Origin: Nitrospira sp.
Lineage (GTDB): Bacteria > Nitrospirota > Thermodesulfovibrionia > Thermodesulfovibrionales > Dissulfurispiraceae
NCBI GenBank assembly: GCA_002634385.1
Contig: NSJL01000002.1
Location: 124,001 to 188,000, forward strand
Direction of reading: 5' to 3'
DNA length: 64,000 nt
The notes below the pieces were generated by a model. It was given only the letters and a program-made list of their open reading frames with translations, searched no databases and was not told the origin of the DNA. The number at the start of each line of letters is the position of its first letter. Position 1 is the stretch's first letter. Position numbers and translations under genes: made by a program. Positions 40,863 to 50,506 of this stretch are shown in pieces.

Positions 40863-43604
40863 TTACTGTTGCATATTCGGGCAATAGGTGCTTTCGTGGC
40901 AATTTCTGCAGCTCTGGTCGCTCAGGGGCTTTGCCGTGAAATCCCCTTTCGTCAGCGCCTCCACCGCCCCCTCAAGAAGGCGGAGGGACACGGTAATATA
41001 CTCCTCAATCCCCTGCTTTGTCCCTCCCTTCCCCCTGCCCTGCGGAGGGCACCATTTGACCGCAACATTCTTCAGGGAATAGATACCCACACGGTTCACC
41101 GTATATCCCTGTTCCTTCAGCATTGCCGCATACAGGAAGAGCTGGAGGTCTTCCTTCCCGTTCACGATCTGGGAGCAGGTGAGCCCCGCGGTCCCGGTCT
41201 TGTAATCGATAATCTGCACCCCGTCCCCTATTGTATCGAGTCTGTCTATTTTACCTTTCAGCCTGATGCCTTTCACCGGCTCACCCGAAACAGCCTTCTC
41301 CACTTGGGTGGAAACATATCCTGCTTCCCTTATTTCGAGCTCTTTCTCATAGATATCCGGCACCATCCTGATAAAGGAATCCTTGAGCAGTCTTTTCCAG
41401 TACTCATCCATCTTTTTCTCCTTCACGATCTCCCCGATGATCTCCTCAGCCCTCTTCCTCATCGTCTCGGCATCCCTCAGCGGCTCTCCCAGGAGTCTCT
41501 CCATGATTTTATGGAGGATCGTACCGACAGTGGCGGCTTCGATTTCATATTCCTTTACCGTAGGGGGTCTAAGTTTCAGTATTCTCTCGATAAAGAACCT
41601 TCTCGGGCATGTCCGGTAGGCATCGATATCGGTGACTCTCAGGAAGTGCGGACGGGGGAGCAGGGATGCCGGAACACGGATTTCCGCTATATGCTTCAGG
41701 AAGGGATCCACGCTCTTCCGGATGAAATACTCCTCCGGGGAAAAAATGCCCGGGATCTCTTCCTTCTTTTCCTCCCCGGAGAAGAGAAAGGATGACGGGA
41801 GGAATACATCATTCCCGCTCATTGCCGGATACGACAAACGGACATTCCTGCCGGCGCCGATAATCGAGAAGAAGGCGTATTTCTGGAATTCGATGTATTT
41901 CTGATGGTGCAGCAGACCCATTTTCTTTTTGAGCACATCGGGCAGCAGGTAATCCATCTCCTGCCTCCGCGGCATCTCGCCGTCCGCCAGTCCCCCGAAG
42001 AAGAGGTAACCGGGGGACAACCCCAGCGCCCCGGAGAAATCCATGATCCGGACCCCTTCCCCTTCCTCTTCGAAAGGGGTGGTATGGAGGAGGTGCCGCA
42101 ACACCTCGGTGAAACGGGAAAGGGAAACCGGCGCGGGATGCAGCTCACCGAGAAAGAAGAGTTGTTCGATCACCTTTTTCAGCGCTTCGAAAAGCTTCCT
42201 GGCCCGCGGGTCATTCAGAGGACCGGGGAAAGCGAGGTCATTCGTCACCTTCTGCAGCGCCTCCGCATGGAGAGCGAAAGGGGCTCCGTTTCGTATCTCT
42301 TCGAGGGGGAGTATCTTCCTGAAGACCCACTTCAGGTCCCGCTCCACCTCTTCCCGCTCCTTCATAAGGCTCATATCGAGGGTCTCCGAGCCCTCGGCAA
42401 TAAAGAAGAGCCATGATTTCCTGCCCGCGATAATGCCGGACTGCAGGGAGAGAGACGGCACCCACTTCCCGAGGCTCTCCGGAAGACGGTGAAAAAAGCG
42501 GGACGACAGGAATTGCGCGAATTTCAACCGCGGATACCCCTCCTGCACCGCATCCAGCAGACAGAGGAGATCAAGAAACGGCCTCATTCCGCCAAGACTC
42601 TTTCGCCGCGAGAGAGTATGGGGAATGCCGTAGCGCCGGAAGACCCTTTCCACCATGGCAGCGTATTCTTTCAGATCGGGGAAAACGACGACGATCTCCT
42701 CCAGGTCCCTGAATGCGCCCGATACATACAACGACTTGATCTTCCGTGCAATCCCCTCCACCTCTTCCTCATTATCGGAATAGGCGCAATAGAGGAGGGG
42801 AGCAGGCCCCCTTGTTCCCCTGCAAAAGACCTCCTCTATGGCGAAATTCTCTTTGAGAAAGCTGCGGTACCCCTCCGAGAGATCGCTGCAGCGGGGATCG
42901 AGAGGGATCGAGAGAAAGGCCTCATCGGAATCGTGGATCAACGCCTTGAGGATATTCTTTTCGGAGACGGAGGGATCGTGAAAGCCATCGACGATCAGAG
43001 ATCTCAGGGACCTCGGGCCGCTTCTTCCTCCCTCGATATAGGCGTGACAGGCATTGAGAAGGTCATCCTCGTCCGCCAGCCTGTTTTCGTCCAGAAAGAA
43101 AGCGTAGCCCTGGAAGAGACCGAGGGCGTCGAACACTTCACCGGCCACGGGTTCGGGCAGGGAAAGCTCCCGGAACAAGGCGGAAAAAACATCCCGGAGG
43201 GATTCGGCATCCCGTTCCGGGTACCGGTGCTTCATCTCATGAATGAAGTCCGCAAGAAGAGAGGAAAACCCGAGTCCCTTTCCGGAAAGCCGCGAAAGGA
43301 CGACAGGAATCAGGGAGCGGCTCAGGACTCTCCTGGAGCCGAAAAAGGCGTAGAGTCTCTTGCAATAGGAAGCGATGGTGCCCATCTCGGGGGGGATACA
43401 GCATCTCGTCCCCGTGAGGGCAGGAAATATCCGCTGCGCCTCCTCCACCCTCCCGGGAGAGGGCGCGATATAGTGTATATTCGAATAGTCCGGAAAGCGT
43501 GAGCTCTTCATCGCCTCCCTGAAGAGCAATCGCGTGGGGTTTTCCGAACCGGGGGGGAGATAAAAGACTCTCACCCGGGAGAACAGATTACCGGACTGGG
43601 CCAT
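40863..43604 (-). CDS. AddB-like PD-(D/E)XK nuclease of a recombination helicase-nuclease
   Basis: A 913-residue protein. The C-terminal nuclease domain has K-G-K-I-D-R-L-D and V-Q-I-I-D-Y-K-T-G (the D...DxK active site), and the last residues C-R-N-C-H-E-S-T-Y-C with an upstream C-P-R-R-F-F form the iron-sulfur staple of AddB. The N-terminal region is helicase-like but no Walker A (G-x-G-K-T) is visible, as in many degenerate AddB proteins. Its AddA partner is not in the window. It may act in double-strand-break repair; the family is otherwise recorded only as PD-(D/E)XK nuclease. Confidence 0.8.
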   Translation of the reverse strand: MAQSGNLFSRVRVFYLPPGSENPTRLLFREAMKSSRFPDYSNIHYIAPSPGRVEEAQRIFPALTGTRCCIPPEMGTIASYCKRLYAFFGSRRVLSRSLIPVVLSRLSGKGLGFSSLLADFIHEMKHRYPERDAESLRDVFSALFRELSLPEPVAGEVFDALGLFQGYAFFLDENRLADEDDLLNACHAYIEGGRSGPRSLRSLIVDGFHDPSVSEKNILKALIHDSDEAFLSIPLDPRCSDLSEGYRSFLKENFAIEEVFCRGTRGPAPLLYCAYSDNEEEVEGIARKIKSLYVSGAFRDLEEIVVVFPDLKEYAAMVERVFRRYGIPHTLSRRKSLGGMRPFLDLLCLLDAVQEGYPRLKFAQFLSSRFFHRLPESLGKWVPSLSLQSGIIAGRKSWLFFIAEGSETLDMSLMKEREEVERDLKWVFRKILPLEEIRNGAPFALHAEALQKVTNDLAFPGPLNDPRARKLFEALKKVIEQLFFLGELHPAPVSLSRFTEVLRHLLHTTPFEEEGEGVRIMDFSGALGLSPGYLFFGGLADGEMPRRQEMDYLLPDVLKKKMGLLHHQKYIEFQKYAFFSIIGAGRNVRLSYPAMSGNDVFLPSSFLFSGEEKKEEIPGIFSPEEYFIRKSVDPFLKHIAEIRVPASLLPRPHFLRVTDIDAYRTCPRRFFIERILKLRPPTVKEYEIEAATVGTILHKIMERLLGEPLRDAETMRKRAEEIIGEIVKEKKMDEYWKRLLKDSFIRMVPDIYEKELEIREAGYVSTQVEKAVSGEPVKGIRLKGKIDRLDTIGDGVQIIDYKTGTAGLTCSQIVNGKEDLQLFLYAAMLKEQGYTVNRVGIYSLKNVAVKWCPPQGRGKGGTKQGIEEYITVSLRLLEGAVEALTKGDFTAKPLSDQSCRNCHESTYCPNMQQ

Positions 43605-43741
43605 AACGCAGTCCCCGTTCGTATTGAGCAGTGTAGCGGCAACTCATTGGAAAAGTATAGGGCTTCGAAGGAACTTTCTGCAAACGGCATGCAGGAAGCC
43701 CGTGGACGGACTGTGTACGGGCTCCTGTGACACTTCTGCGC

Positions 43742-44122
43742 CTACTCACGAACGGCAATAATAGTGAAGGGCATAGTGAGATCCTCCCTGAACTCCTCCG
43801 CAGTATCCGCGGCCCTGTCGTTTTCCCCGTCGTAATACCAGTTCACGGAAACATTCCGCCCGCTCCTGAACGCTTCCTCCAGGCAGTCAAGCATATCGAT
43901 AACGCATTTTGTGCTGGAGGTGTTCAGGTAGCTCACATTAATCCTCGCCTCCACAGGCCCCGAAGTCCGGGAAAGATACTCCCGTATCCATGCCATGACA
44001 GGGGCGAAGAATGCAAAGGAATTTTCCGGGTACGATTCCCCGCTCATTTCCAGGACTCCCGTGGACGCGTCGAAGTGGATGCGCGGTGTCGATTGGGTAG
44101 CCTCAAAATAGAGATTTTTCAT
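43742..44122 (-). CDS. siaC: SiaC-family regulatory phosphoprotein (DUF1987)
   Basis: A 126-residue protein of the SiaC/DUF1987 family: K-N-L-Y-F-E-A-T-Q-S-T-P-R-I, S-G-E-S-Y-P-E-N and Y-L-N-T-S-S-T-K, where the Thr of N-T-S-S is the region phosphorylated by SiaB in Pseudomonas. In that system unphosphorylated SiaC activates a diguanylate cyclase. It is the last gene of an operon with siaB and siaA directly upstream. No diguanylate cyclase is adjacent here. Confidence 0.85.
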   Translation of the reverse strand: MKNLYFEATQSTPRIHFDASTGVLEMSGESYPENSFAFFAPVMAWIREYLSRTSGPVEARINVSYLNTSSTKCVIDMLDCLEEAFRSGRNVSVNWYYDGENDRAADTAEEFREDLTMPFTIIAVRE

Positions 44123-44147
44123 AGAGAAAGCCTCCTCTCCTGTTCCA

Positions 44148-44696
44148 TTATATTGTCGCCGTCAAGCTGAAGAAACAGCAGGAGTCGTCGACCACCCGAA
44201 CCGAGTAACTCAGAGGCTCGGAGGCCCTTCGGGCAATATCGATAAGACCCAGGCCGGCCCCCGGGTGCCCTTCGGATGTCCGTGCACGGATCTGCTCTTT
44301 GTAGAGAGCTTTCAACTGCTGCTTGTCGAGACGGTTGAGATGCTCCAGTTTGCCGGTGAGGGTATCGATGTCTTTGTTTTCTACCACGTTTCCCGAGCTG
44401 ATGGTGAACTTGTCCCCCGATTTTCCTATGACCAGGATACCCGAGCTGAGCTCGGGGTTGCCTGTTTCAGTAAAGGCACACCGGGCCGTATAATTCCGGA
44501 CATTCTGCGTCTGCTCCACGAATACCGCGAAAATATCCGTAATGACGGACTTGGTCGCCTCCTCACTCTCGAGATATCTCTTCACGGCTTTTCCGAGCTC
44601 TTCGATGATGCTGTGGGAGAAGGGACCGATAAAACATATCATGATCCCCTTTTCCGTGAAAGATTTGCGCAAGTCAAACAGGTCAAGGCTCTCCAT
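44148..44696 (-). CDS. siaB: SiaB-family protein kinase
   Basis: A 182-residue SiaB-like protein. It has an ATPase-like ending with G-A-G-L-G-L-I-D-I-A-R (GHKL-type G-x-G-L-G) and a preceding S-S-G-N-V-V-E-N region. In Pseudomonas SiaB phosphorylates SiaC and SiaA removes the phosphate. Here siaB lies between siaA (upstream, 21 bases) and siaC (downstream, 25 bases), the same order as in the known operon. Confidence 0.82.
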   Translation of the reverse strand: MESLDLFDLRKSFTEKGIMICFIGPFSHSIIEELGKAVKRYLESEEATKSVITDIFAVFVEQTQNVRNYTARCAFTETGNPELSSGILVIGKSGDKFTISSGNVVENKDIDTLTGKLEHLNRLDKQQLKALYKEQIRARTSEGHPGAGLGLIDIARRASEPLSYSVRVVDDSCCFFSLTATI

Positions 44697-44717
44697 CCGT
44701 GTATTCCCTCCTTTTGC

Positions 44718-46700
44718 TCATATCCTGAAGCCCAGGAATGTAATATCGTCCCTTTGGGGTCTGCTCCCCTGGTATTCCCGCAGGGTCTCTTCAAAAAGCT
44801 CCTTTTGCTCCTCCAATGGGCGGGAGGCGGCAGCGATGATCATGTTCCTGAAGCGCTCGTTCCCGAAGGCCAGCCCCCGGTCTCCTCCGCTCTGGTCCAT
44901 GAGCCCGTCCGTCGCCAGGTAGAATGTCGCACCCGCCGCCGGAAGGACCGAGTTCGCATAACCGAACCCGGCATCGGAATTCGAGTAGCCGATGGGCTGC
45001 CTGTCGCCCTTGATCTCCCGCAGCTCGCCCTCCACGGCACAGAAGAGGGACATTTTCGCCCCCGCGAAAACCACTTCGTTCCCGGCCGGCTTGCAGTAGC
45101 AGATGCCGATGTCGAGGCCGTTGTCCATTCCCATCCGGCCGGCGTCCTGCTGCAGCGTAGCCTTGAAGATCCTGTTCAGCTCCTTCAGGATGGTCGCCGG
45201 GTCGTCGGGACAGAGTGCGTCGGTAATGTGGTTCAGCACCGCATGGGCAATCATGGTCATGAAAGCGCCCGGCACCCCGTGCCCGGTGCAGTCCGCAACC
45301 GCGATCAGGAAGGAGTCCCCATGCTCCCTGAAGTAGTAGAAATCGCCCCCCACCACGTCCCTCGGCCGGTACACGGCAAAGAAACCGGGCATCCAGGCCC
45401 TGAGCACGTCATCCTTGGGCAGGACCGAGGACTGGATCATCTGCGCGTAGCGTATGCTGTCCATAATCAGCCTGTTGGATTCCTCGAGCTGCCGGTTCGC
45501 CTTCAGGAGATCCTCCGTCCTCTCGTTTACCCTATGCTCCAGGTTCTCGGTATAGTCCCTGACGGTACGTACCATGTGGTTGAAAGACTCCGATACCATG
45601 CCTAACTCGTCGTTCCTCGCCACCGGGAGGATGACGTCGTAATTGCCCCTCGCTATCTCGCGGGAGGAAGCGGTCAGATCGACGAGGGGGGTAAGGACGA
45701 TCCTGTTCAACAGGAGAGTAATGATCACGATAAGGGAGAGCAGGGAAAAGACGATGATACCCAGAATCGGCATGAAGTCCCTGATGCTGATAATCTTCGA
45801 GATGTCCAACAGAACGATATTGTACCACCCTATCTCCTTCAGGAAGGCGCCGGCCATTAAATATCGCTTTCCCCCGATGCGGAAGAAAGAGGTCTCGACC
45901 TCCCGCGTGCCTCCGGCAAGGGAGGCAAGGATCTTCGCAAGGGCGGCCCTGTCTTCTTTCTCCGCCATCTGGTCGTAGATGGTGATCTTCCTTTTTCCGG
46001 TGTTCCATACCCGTGCGTTGTGCTCGAGATACTCCTTGTTCTTGTGTCCCATAATCGCCCCGTCCCTGTCGATCAGGATTGTGGACACGCCGTCCTCCCC
46101 CGAAGAGACGATTTCATTGACGAAGCCGGTAATGTCGATACCGCTGCCCCCTACGCCGATCTTCCGGCCTTCGTTTTTTACTATCGCATTTACCCATACT
46201 TTGGTCGCCTTGACATGGACATCGAAATCGAGGTTGAGGGCATAGGACTCCACCTGTTCCATGGTCTTGAAATACCATACATCGGAAGGGGCGTCCTCCC
46301 TGAGGGTAACCACCACCATCTTCCCGTCCGCCGGGATGTTGTAATAGCGGTGTGAGCCCCAAACAGCGACGAAGCAGCTCCGGTCGGCAAAATGCTGCCG
46401 GAAGCTCTCGAGCTCCGCAAAAGCATCTCTTCTGGCAACAAGGTTGTCTTCATCGAGCATCCACTTCTTGATGACGGGTGAATCCACGAGCTTCAGGGCG
46501 AGTGCCGCTTCCCGTTGTATCACCGAAAGCAGCTTGGTCTTTTCGAGCAGTACCTGCTTGATCGCAAAATCGGCACCGAAAGTCCGCACCACCCCTTCCA
46601 CGGCCATGTAAAAAGCGAGCAGGGTCAACAGTCCAATGGCAAGATACACGACAGAGACGATCAGGATAAAGCGTCCCTTGAGACCCGGCCTCTTCAGCAC
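44718..46700 (-). CDS. siaA: SiaA-like sensor phosphatase (dCache-HAMP-PP2C/SpoIIE)
   Basis: A 660-residue protein. GTG 46700 is chosen because GGAGGAGG lies 8 bases before it and it overlaps the upstream kinase by 7 bases; the longer open frame overlaps that gene by 148 bases. A membrane segment at about 8-30 and another at about 320-345 flank a periplasmic Cache-like sensor; a HAMP domain and coiled coil (about 345-420) precede a PP2C/SpoIIE phosphatase with V-V-G-G-D-F-Y and D-C-T-G-H-G-V-P-G-A. It dephosphorylates a SiaC-type protein in response to an outside signal. Confidence 0.85.
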   Translation of the reverse strand: MLKRPGLKGRFILIVSVVYLAIGLLTLLAFYMAVEGVVRTFGADFAIKQVLLEKTKLLSVIQREAALALKLVDSPVIKKWMLDEDNLVARRDAFAELESFRQHFADRSCFVAVWGSHRYYNIPADGKMVVVTLREDAPSDVWYFKTMEQVESYALNLDFDVHVKATKVWVNAIVKNEGRKIGVGGSGIDITGFVNEIVSSGEDGVSTILIDRDGAIMGHKNKEYLEHNARVWNTGKRKITIYDQMAEKEDRAALAKILASLAGGTREVETSFFRIGGKRYLMAGAFLKEIGWYNIVLLDISKIISIRDFMPILGIIVFSLLSLIVIITLLLNRIVLTPLVDLTASSREIARGNYDVILPVARNDELGMVSESFNHMVRTVRDYTENLEHRVNERTEDLLKANRQLEESNRLIMDSIRYAQMIQSSVLPKDDVLRAWMPGFFAVYRPRDVVGGDFYYFREHGDSFLIAVADCTGHGVPGAFMTMIAHAVLNHITDALCPDDPATILKELNRIFKATLQQDAGRMGMDNGLDIGICYCKPAGNEVVFAGAKMSLFCAVEGELREIKGDRQPIGYSNSDAGFGYANSVLPAAGATFYLATDGLMDQSGGDRGLAFGNERFRNMIIAAASRPLEEQKELFEETLREYQGSRPQRDDITFLGFRI

Positions 46701-48448
46701 GATCGCCCCTCCTCCGGAAAATAGTCCCCGAGCTTGCGGAAAAGCCTCTGCACACCGGTTCCGACGGCCTTCAGGCCCTCTCCCCTTTCCGCCATCCCTT
46801 CGAGCTCCGACGCCTTTCGCCCCTCTTCTTTCAGGCCGCATTGCAGCAGCACTCCCTTCAGATTATGGAGCATCTCAGGCAGGCGGTCATATTCCCCTTT
46901 CGCTATCTTTTCCCGGACCTGGACAGTGAGGGAGGCAACCGATTCCGCGCAGATGCGGTACATCTCCACGGCAAAATCACGATCGTTTATGTATGACTTC
47001 ATGACATGAGCGACGACTCTCTCTCTCCCCTCACCCGTCGCGGTCTTCCCTTTCCGGTCAAAGCGTTTTTTTTCAGTCTGCTTCCTGCCGTTCGGCGCAA
47101 AACGCCTCAGGACAGCCTCCAGGGCATCACAGCTGACAGGCTTTGTAAGATAGTCGTCCATGCCCGCCCTCTTCGCACCCTCGATATCCGTGGACAGGGC
47201 GTCGGCGGACAACCCGATAACCGGGACGCCGGTACGGAGCTTCCGTATGGTCTTCGTAGCCTCGATCCCGTCCATGACCGGCATGTGAATATCCATGAAG
47301 ACTATATCATAGCGGTTTCCTCTTACCTTCTCCACCGCTTCCGCACCGTCACGCGCGATGTCGGGGTCGATCCCGAAAAACCGGTGGAGCATCTCACGGG
47401 CGACAAAGATGTTCATTTCGAGGTCCTCCACCAGAAGCACCCTCATTGTCGCAAGCTCCCCGTTTACCGCGGAGGTGTCCCGTCGCACGGCCCCGGCTGA
47501 CCTGGCGGAAGGATCCGTCTCGATGACGAAAGAGACAAAGAAAGCGGAGCCCTTTCCCTCCGCACTTTCCACTTCGATATCTCCGTCCATCATCCTTGCC
47601 AGGCTGCGGGAAATGGAAAGGCCGAGCCCCGTGCCGTCATACCGGGGAGAGCCGTGCTTCCTGAAGGGCAGAAAGATCTCTCCTTGCGCCTCGCGGGCAA
47701 TGCCGATGCCGGTGTCCTCCACGCAGAGCTTCACCCTTATCCTGCCTTCGCCGGCACTTTCCCGCCGGACCAGGAGAAGACGGATCTCTCCCTTTTCCGT
47801 AAATTTGGCGGCATTTCCGAGGAGGTTCAGGAAGATCTGCTTCAGGCGGAGCTTATCCCCGATCACCGGCATCCTGGCGTGGGGCAGCTCGGTCCGCAGC
47901 GAAACCCCCTCCTTGACGAGGGGGGCGACCATATCGATACACTCCCGGAGAAGCGTGACAAGATCAAAAGACTCCCGCACCAGGTCGAGCTCCCCTGCAT
48001 CGATCCTGGATATGTCGAGGACATCACTGATAAGGGACAGCAGGTGCCGGGAGCTTTCCCCGGCGTTGTCGATAAGCGTGCGCTGATCTTCATTGAGGGG
48101 GGTGGTGCGCAGGATCTCGATCAGCCCGATGATGGCGTTGAGAGGCGTCCTGAGCTCGTGGCTCATCGAGGCGATAAAGCGTTTTTCCGATTCAAGTGCG
48201 CCCCGCATCCGGAAGGAGAGGTCCGTGAGCTCCTGGTTCGATTCCTTGAGCCGGTTCTGGAAAGAATCGCTTATCGTGGCGATGCGGTAGAAGCGGCGGA
48301 GAAGTTTCTCGTAATTTCTTCCAAGCTCGCGGTATTCCTCGATGAGCGGGGAATCGTGGTACGCAGGGTCCGAGAGGACCTCTTTCGACCTTTTGACGAC
48401 CTGCTGCTCAAAATCCTCGTGTGATGTCTCGATATTCCGGTACATCAT
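46694..48448 (-). CDS. soluble hybrid histidine kinase with receiver and Hpt domains
   Basis: A 584-residue protein. ATG 48448 (or 48445) follows GGAGGAG; the open frame begins at TTG 48481. After about 80 residues of coiled coil come a HisKA domain (M-S-H-E-L-R-T-P-L-N), an ATPase (D-T-G-I-G-I-A, G-T-G-L-G-L-S-I), a receiver domain (F-M-D-I-H-M-P) and a C-terminal Hpt-like helix bundle with H-N-L-K-G. There is no membrane segment and no extra sensor domain. It lies in a five-gene operon between an NtrC-type regulator and siaA, suggesting a phosphorelay tied to the SiaABC module. Confidence 0.88.
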   Translation of the reverse strand: MMYRNIETSHEDFEQQVVKRSKEVLSDPAYHDSPLIEEYRELGRNYEKLLRRFYRIATISDSFQNRLKESNQELTDLSFRMRGALESEKRFIASMSHELRTPLNAIIGLIEILRTTPLNEDQRTLIDNAGESSRHLLSLISDVLDISRIDAGELDLVRESFDLVTLLRECIDMVAPLVKEGVSLRTELPHARMPVIGDKLRLKQIFLNLLGNAAKFTEKGEIRLLLVRRESAGEGRIRVKLCVEDTGIGIAREAQGEIFLPFRKHGSPRYDGTGLGLSISRSLARMMDGDIEVESAEGKGSAFFVSFVIETDPSARSAGAVRRDTSAVNGELATMRVLLVEDLEMNIFVAREMLHRFFGIDPDIARDGAEAVEKVRGNRYDIVFMDIHMPVMDGIEATKTIRKLRTGVPVIGLSADALSTDIEGAKRAGMDDYLTKPVSCDALEAVLRRFAPNGRKQTEKKRFDRKGKTATGEGRERVVAHVMKSYINDRDFAVEMYRICAESVASLTVQVREKIAKGEYDRLPEMLHNLKGVLLQCGLKEEGRKASELEGMAERGEGLKAVGTGVQRLFRKLGDYFPEEGRSC

Positions 48449-48552
48449 AGGCTCCTCCGCGTCGATTTGGGGAAGATACAAAAAAGGTGCATCGTACGCT
48501 ATAAAGCAAAAAAGATGCCGACGAAGGTCGCCTCCCGCAGGTGCAGGCGCTC

Positions 48553-49935
48553 CTATAATCCATACTCTTTCATTTTCCGCACCAAAGTCTTGAAATCGAT
48601 TTGCAGAATCGATGCCGCCTTCACTTTCCTGCCTTTGGTATGGGCTAGTGCCCGCTGAATCGCAATCTTCTCCGCATCACTGATGGTCATTAAAGAGGGA
48701 AAGTCCGTTTCCGCGGCGTTGCTGCGAGGTGATCCGTTCCCAGGAGGGTGGGCAATGCCCTTCTCGTGCACTATCGTAAGATGCTCCGGACCGATATGCT
48801 CTCCGTCGGTGATGATGGCGGCGCGCTCCAGGCAGTTCCTGAGCTCCCTGATGTTGCCGGGCCAGTAGTGCGCAACAAGGACTTCCATCGCTCCCTCGGA
48901 TATACCCGGAATATGCTTGCCCAACTCGCTTCTCAACCGCTCCAGGAAATGCTCCGCAAGAAGAGGGATATCCTCCTTCCGCTCTCTCAGGGGCGGGAGG
49001 AAGATAGGAAAGACGTTGATGCGGTGGAAGAGGTCCTCCCTGAAACGTCCCTCTCTCACCATTTCAGCAATATCCTTGTGTGTTGCGGCGATGATCCGGC
49101 AGTCTACGGGAACCGGTCTGTCCGAGCCAAGGCTTTCGTAAACACGCTCCTGCAACACCCGGAGTATTTTGACCTGGATGTCCAGCGGCATATCGCCGAC
49201 CTCGTCCATGAGAAGGGTCCCCCGCTGCGCAAGGGCGAATTTCCCCTCCCTGTTCCTGTCGGCACCGGAGAAGGCGCCTTTTACGTGGCCGAAAAGCTCG
49301 CTCTCCAGGAGGGGGGCCGGTACCGCGGCGCAGTTGACGGCAACAAAGCTGTTCTCCAGCCGGTCCCCCGCATAATGGATGGCCCGCGCAAGCACTTCCT
49401 TTCCCGTGCCGCTCTCGCCGCATATCAGTACCGTCGTGTTCGGCGCCGCCGCCACCCGCTCGGCAAGTCTGAGGGCATCCATCATAAGGGGGGAGCGCGT
49501 GACGATATTCTGAAAACTGTAGAGACCGCGCAGCTGCCCCCTGAGCCTCCTGTTCTCCTCGTTCAGGCGATGGTACTCCAATGCGCGTTTGACGGTAGCC
49601 GCCAGATCATCGGCAACATACGGCTTCTGGATGTAATCGTATGCACCGCTCCTGATGGAAGCCACTGCTTTGTCGATACTGCCGTGGGCCGTGAGCATGA
49701 TGAAAGGGATATTCTCCCACCTCTCTTTTACCGCTTTCAGGAGCGCCAGTCCGTCCATGTTCGGCATCTTCTGGTCGGAGATGATGAGGTCTACCGGGGC
49801 ACGCTCCAGGATACGGAGGGCTTCGGCGCCGTCACATGCGGAAAGCGTATCGAAGCTCCACTGCTTGAGCTGGCTCTCGATCAGGAACCGGGCACTCTTT
49901 TCGTCATCAACCACCAGGACAGTCTTTTTCTCCAC
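48553..49935 (-). CDS. NtrC-type sigma-54-dependent response regulator
   Basis: A 460-residue regulator. GTG 49935 has TTGGAG nine bases upstream; TTG 49950 is the outer option. Receiver domain (L-I-I-S-D-Q-K-M-P-N-M-D-G), AAA+ domain (G-E-S-G-T-G-K-E Walker A, L-M-D-E-V-G-D Walker B) and a Fis-type helix-turn-helix at the C-terminus. The loop that contacts sigma-54 reads G-A-F-S-G-A instead of the usual G-A-F-T-G-A. It heads the operon with the hybrid kinase and siaABC; the sigma-54-like promoter at 4393 could be one of its targets, but nothing proves it. Confidence 0.9.
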   Translation of the reverse strand: MEKKTVLVVDDEKSARFLIESQLKQWSFDTLSACDGAEALRILERAPVDLIISDQKMPNMDGLALLKAVKERWENIPFIMLTAHGSIDKAVASIRSGAYDYIQKPYVADDLAATVKRALEYHRLNEENRRLRGQLRGLYSFQNIVTRSPLMMDALRLAERVAAAPNTTVLICGESGTGKEVLARAIHYAGDRLENSFVAVNCAAVPAPLLESELFGHVKGAFSGADRNREGKFALAQRGTLLMDEVGDMPLDIQVKILRVLQERVYESLGSDRPVPVDCRIIAATHKDIAEMVREGRFREDLFHRINVFPIFLPPLRERKEDIPLLAEHFLERLRSELGKHIPGISEGAMEVLVAHYWPGNIRELRNCLERAAIITDGEHIGPEHLTIVHEKGIAHPPGNGSPRSNAAETDFPSLMTISDAEKIAIQRALAHTKGRKVKAASILQIDFKTLVRKMKEYGL

Positions 49936-50136
49936 TTTCCGATTCTCCAATTAATTCCCTTTTTGCCGAGAGCTAATTGTAGCATAGATGGAAGATACGG
50001 GAGAAGAAAAATACTTTCAGGAAACGCCCGAAGTGTCTGGCGTGGCAGGGGAGATGCTGAAAAGGATTCCGGCGATCCCCGACAGGCGGGGACAGGCTCC
50101 GCACTGCTTTCGAGATAATGACACCTCAGAAAACAG

Positions 50137-50197
50137 AATGGCGGAGAGGCAGGGATTCGAACCCTGGGTGGGATACAATCCCACAACGGTTTTCGAG
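50137..50197. repeat. left attachment site (displaced tRNA-Ser 3' end)
   Basis: AATGGCGGAGAGGCAGGGAT begins this 61-bp repeat, identical to the right copy except at three bases in what would be the variable arm. In this copy the arm pairs perfectly (GTGGGAT/ATCCCAC), as expected for the original host sequence. Confidence 0.85.
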
Positions 50198-50331
50198 TGC
50201 GACCATAGAACTTTTCACACTTGCTTGCAAGGCATTGAAAAATGGGTAAATACCATTTTATTTCAACCACTTTTGCTAATGAATGCATTGTTGCTACAAG
50301 TTGCGGGAAATTGCTGATTGTTGCGGGTAAG

Positions 50332-50350
50332 GGTTACAAAAATGGTTACA
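50332..50350. promoter_or_regulatory. paired GGTTACA sites, possible integrase arm sites (left)
   Basis: Two direct copies of GGTTACA (50332-50338 and 50344-50350) 12 bases apart, just inside the left end. The same heptamer is paired near the right end and upstream of the excisionase gene. Confidence 0.45.
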
Positions 50351-50506
50351 ATAGGGAAATTTGCAGGAGGTGGAAGAGCGACCGAGGGAACGACGAGGAC
50401 AAGCAAGCCGCATAGTAAACGGAAAAGGGAAGGTTTCGGGCCTCTCTTTTTTATTGACTCTTGGATTAGAATGCGTAGAATAGGTAAAAACACTCAGGAG
50501 GTTGCC

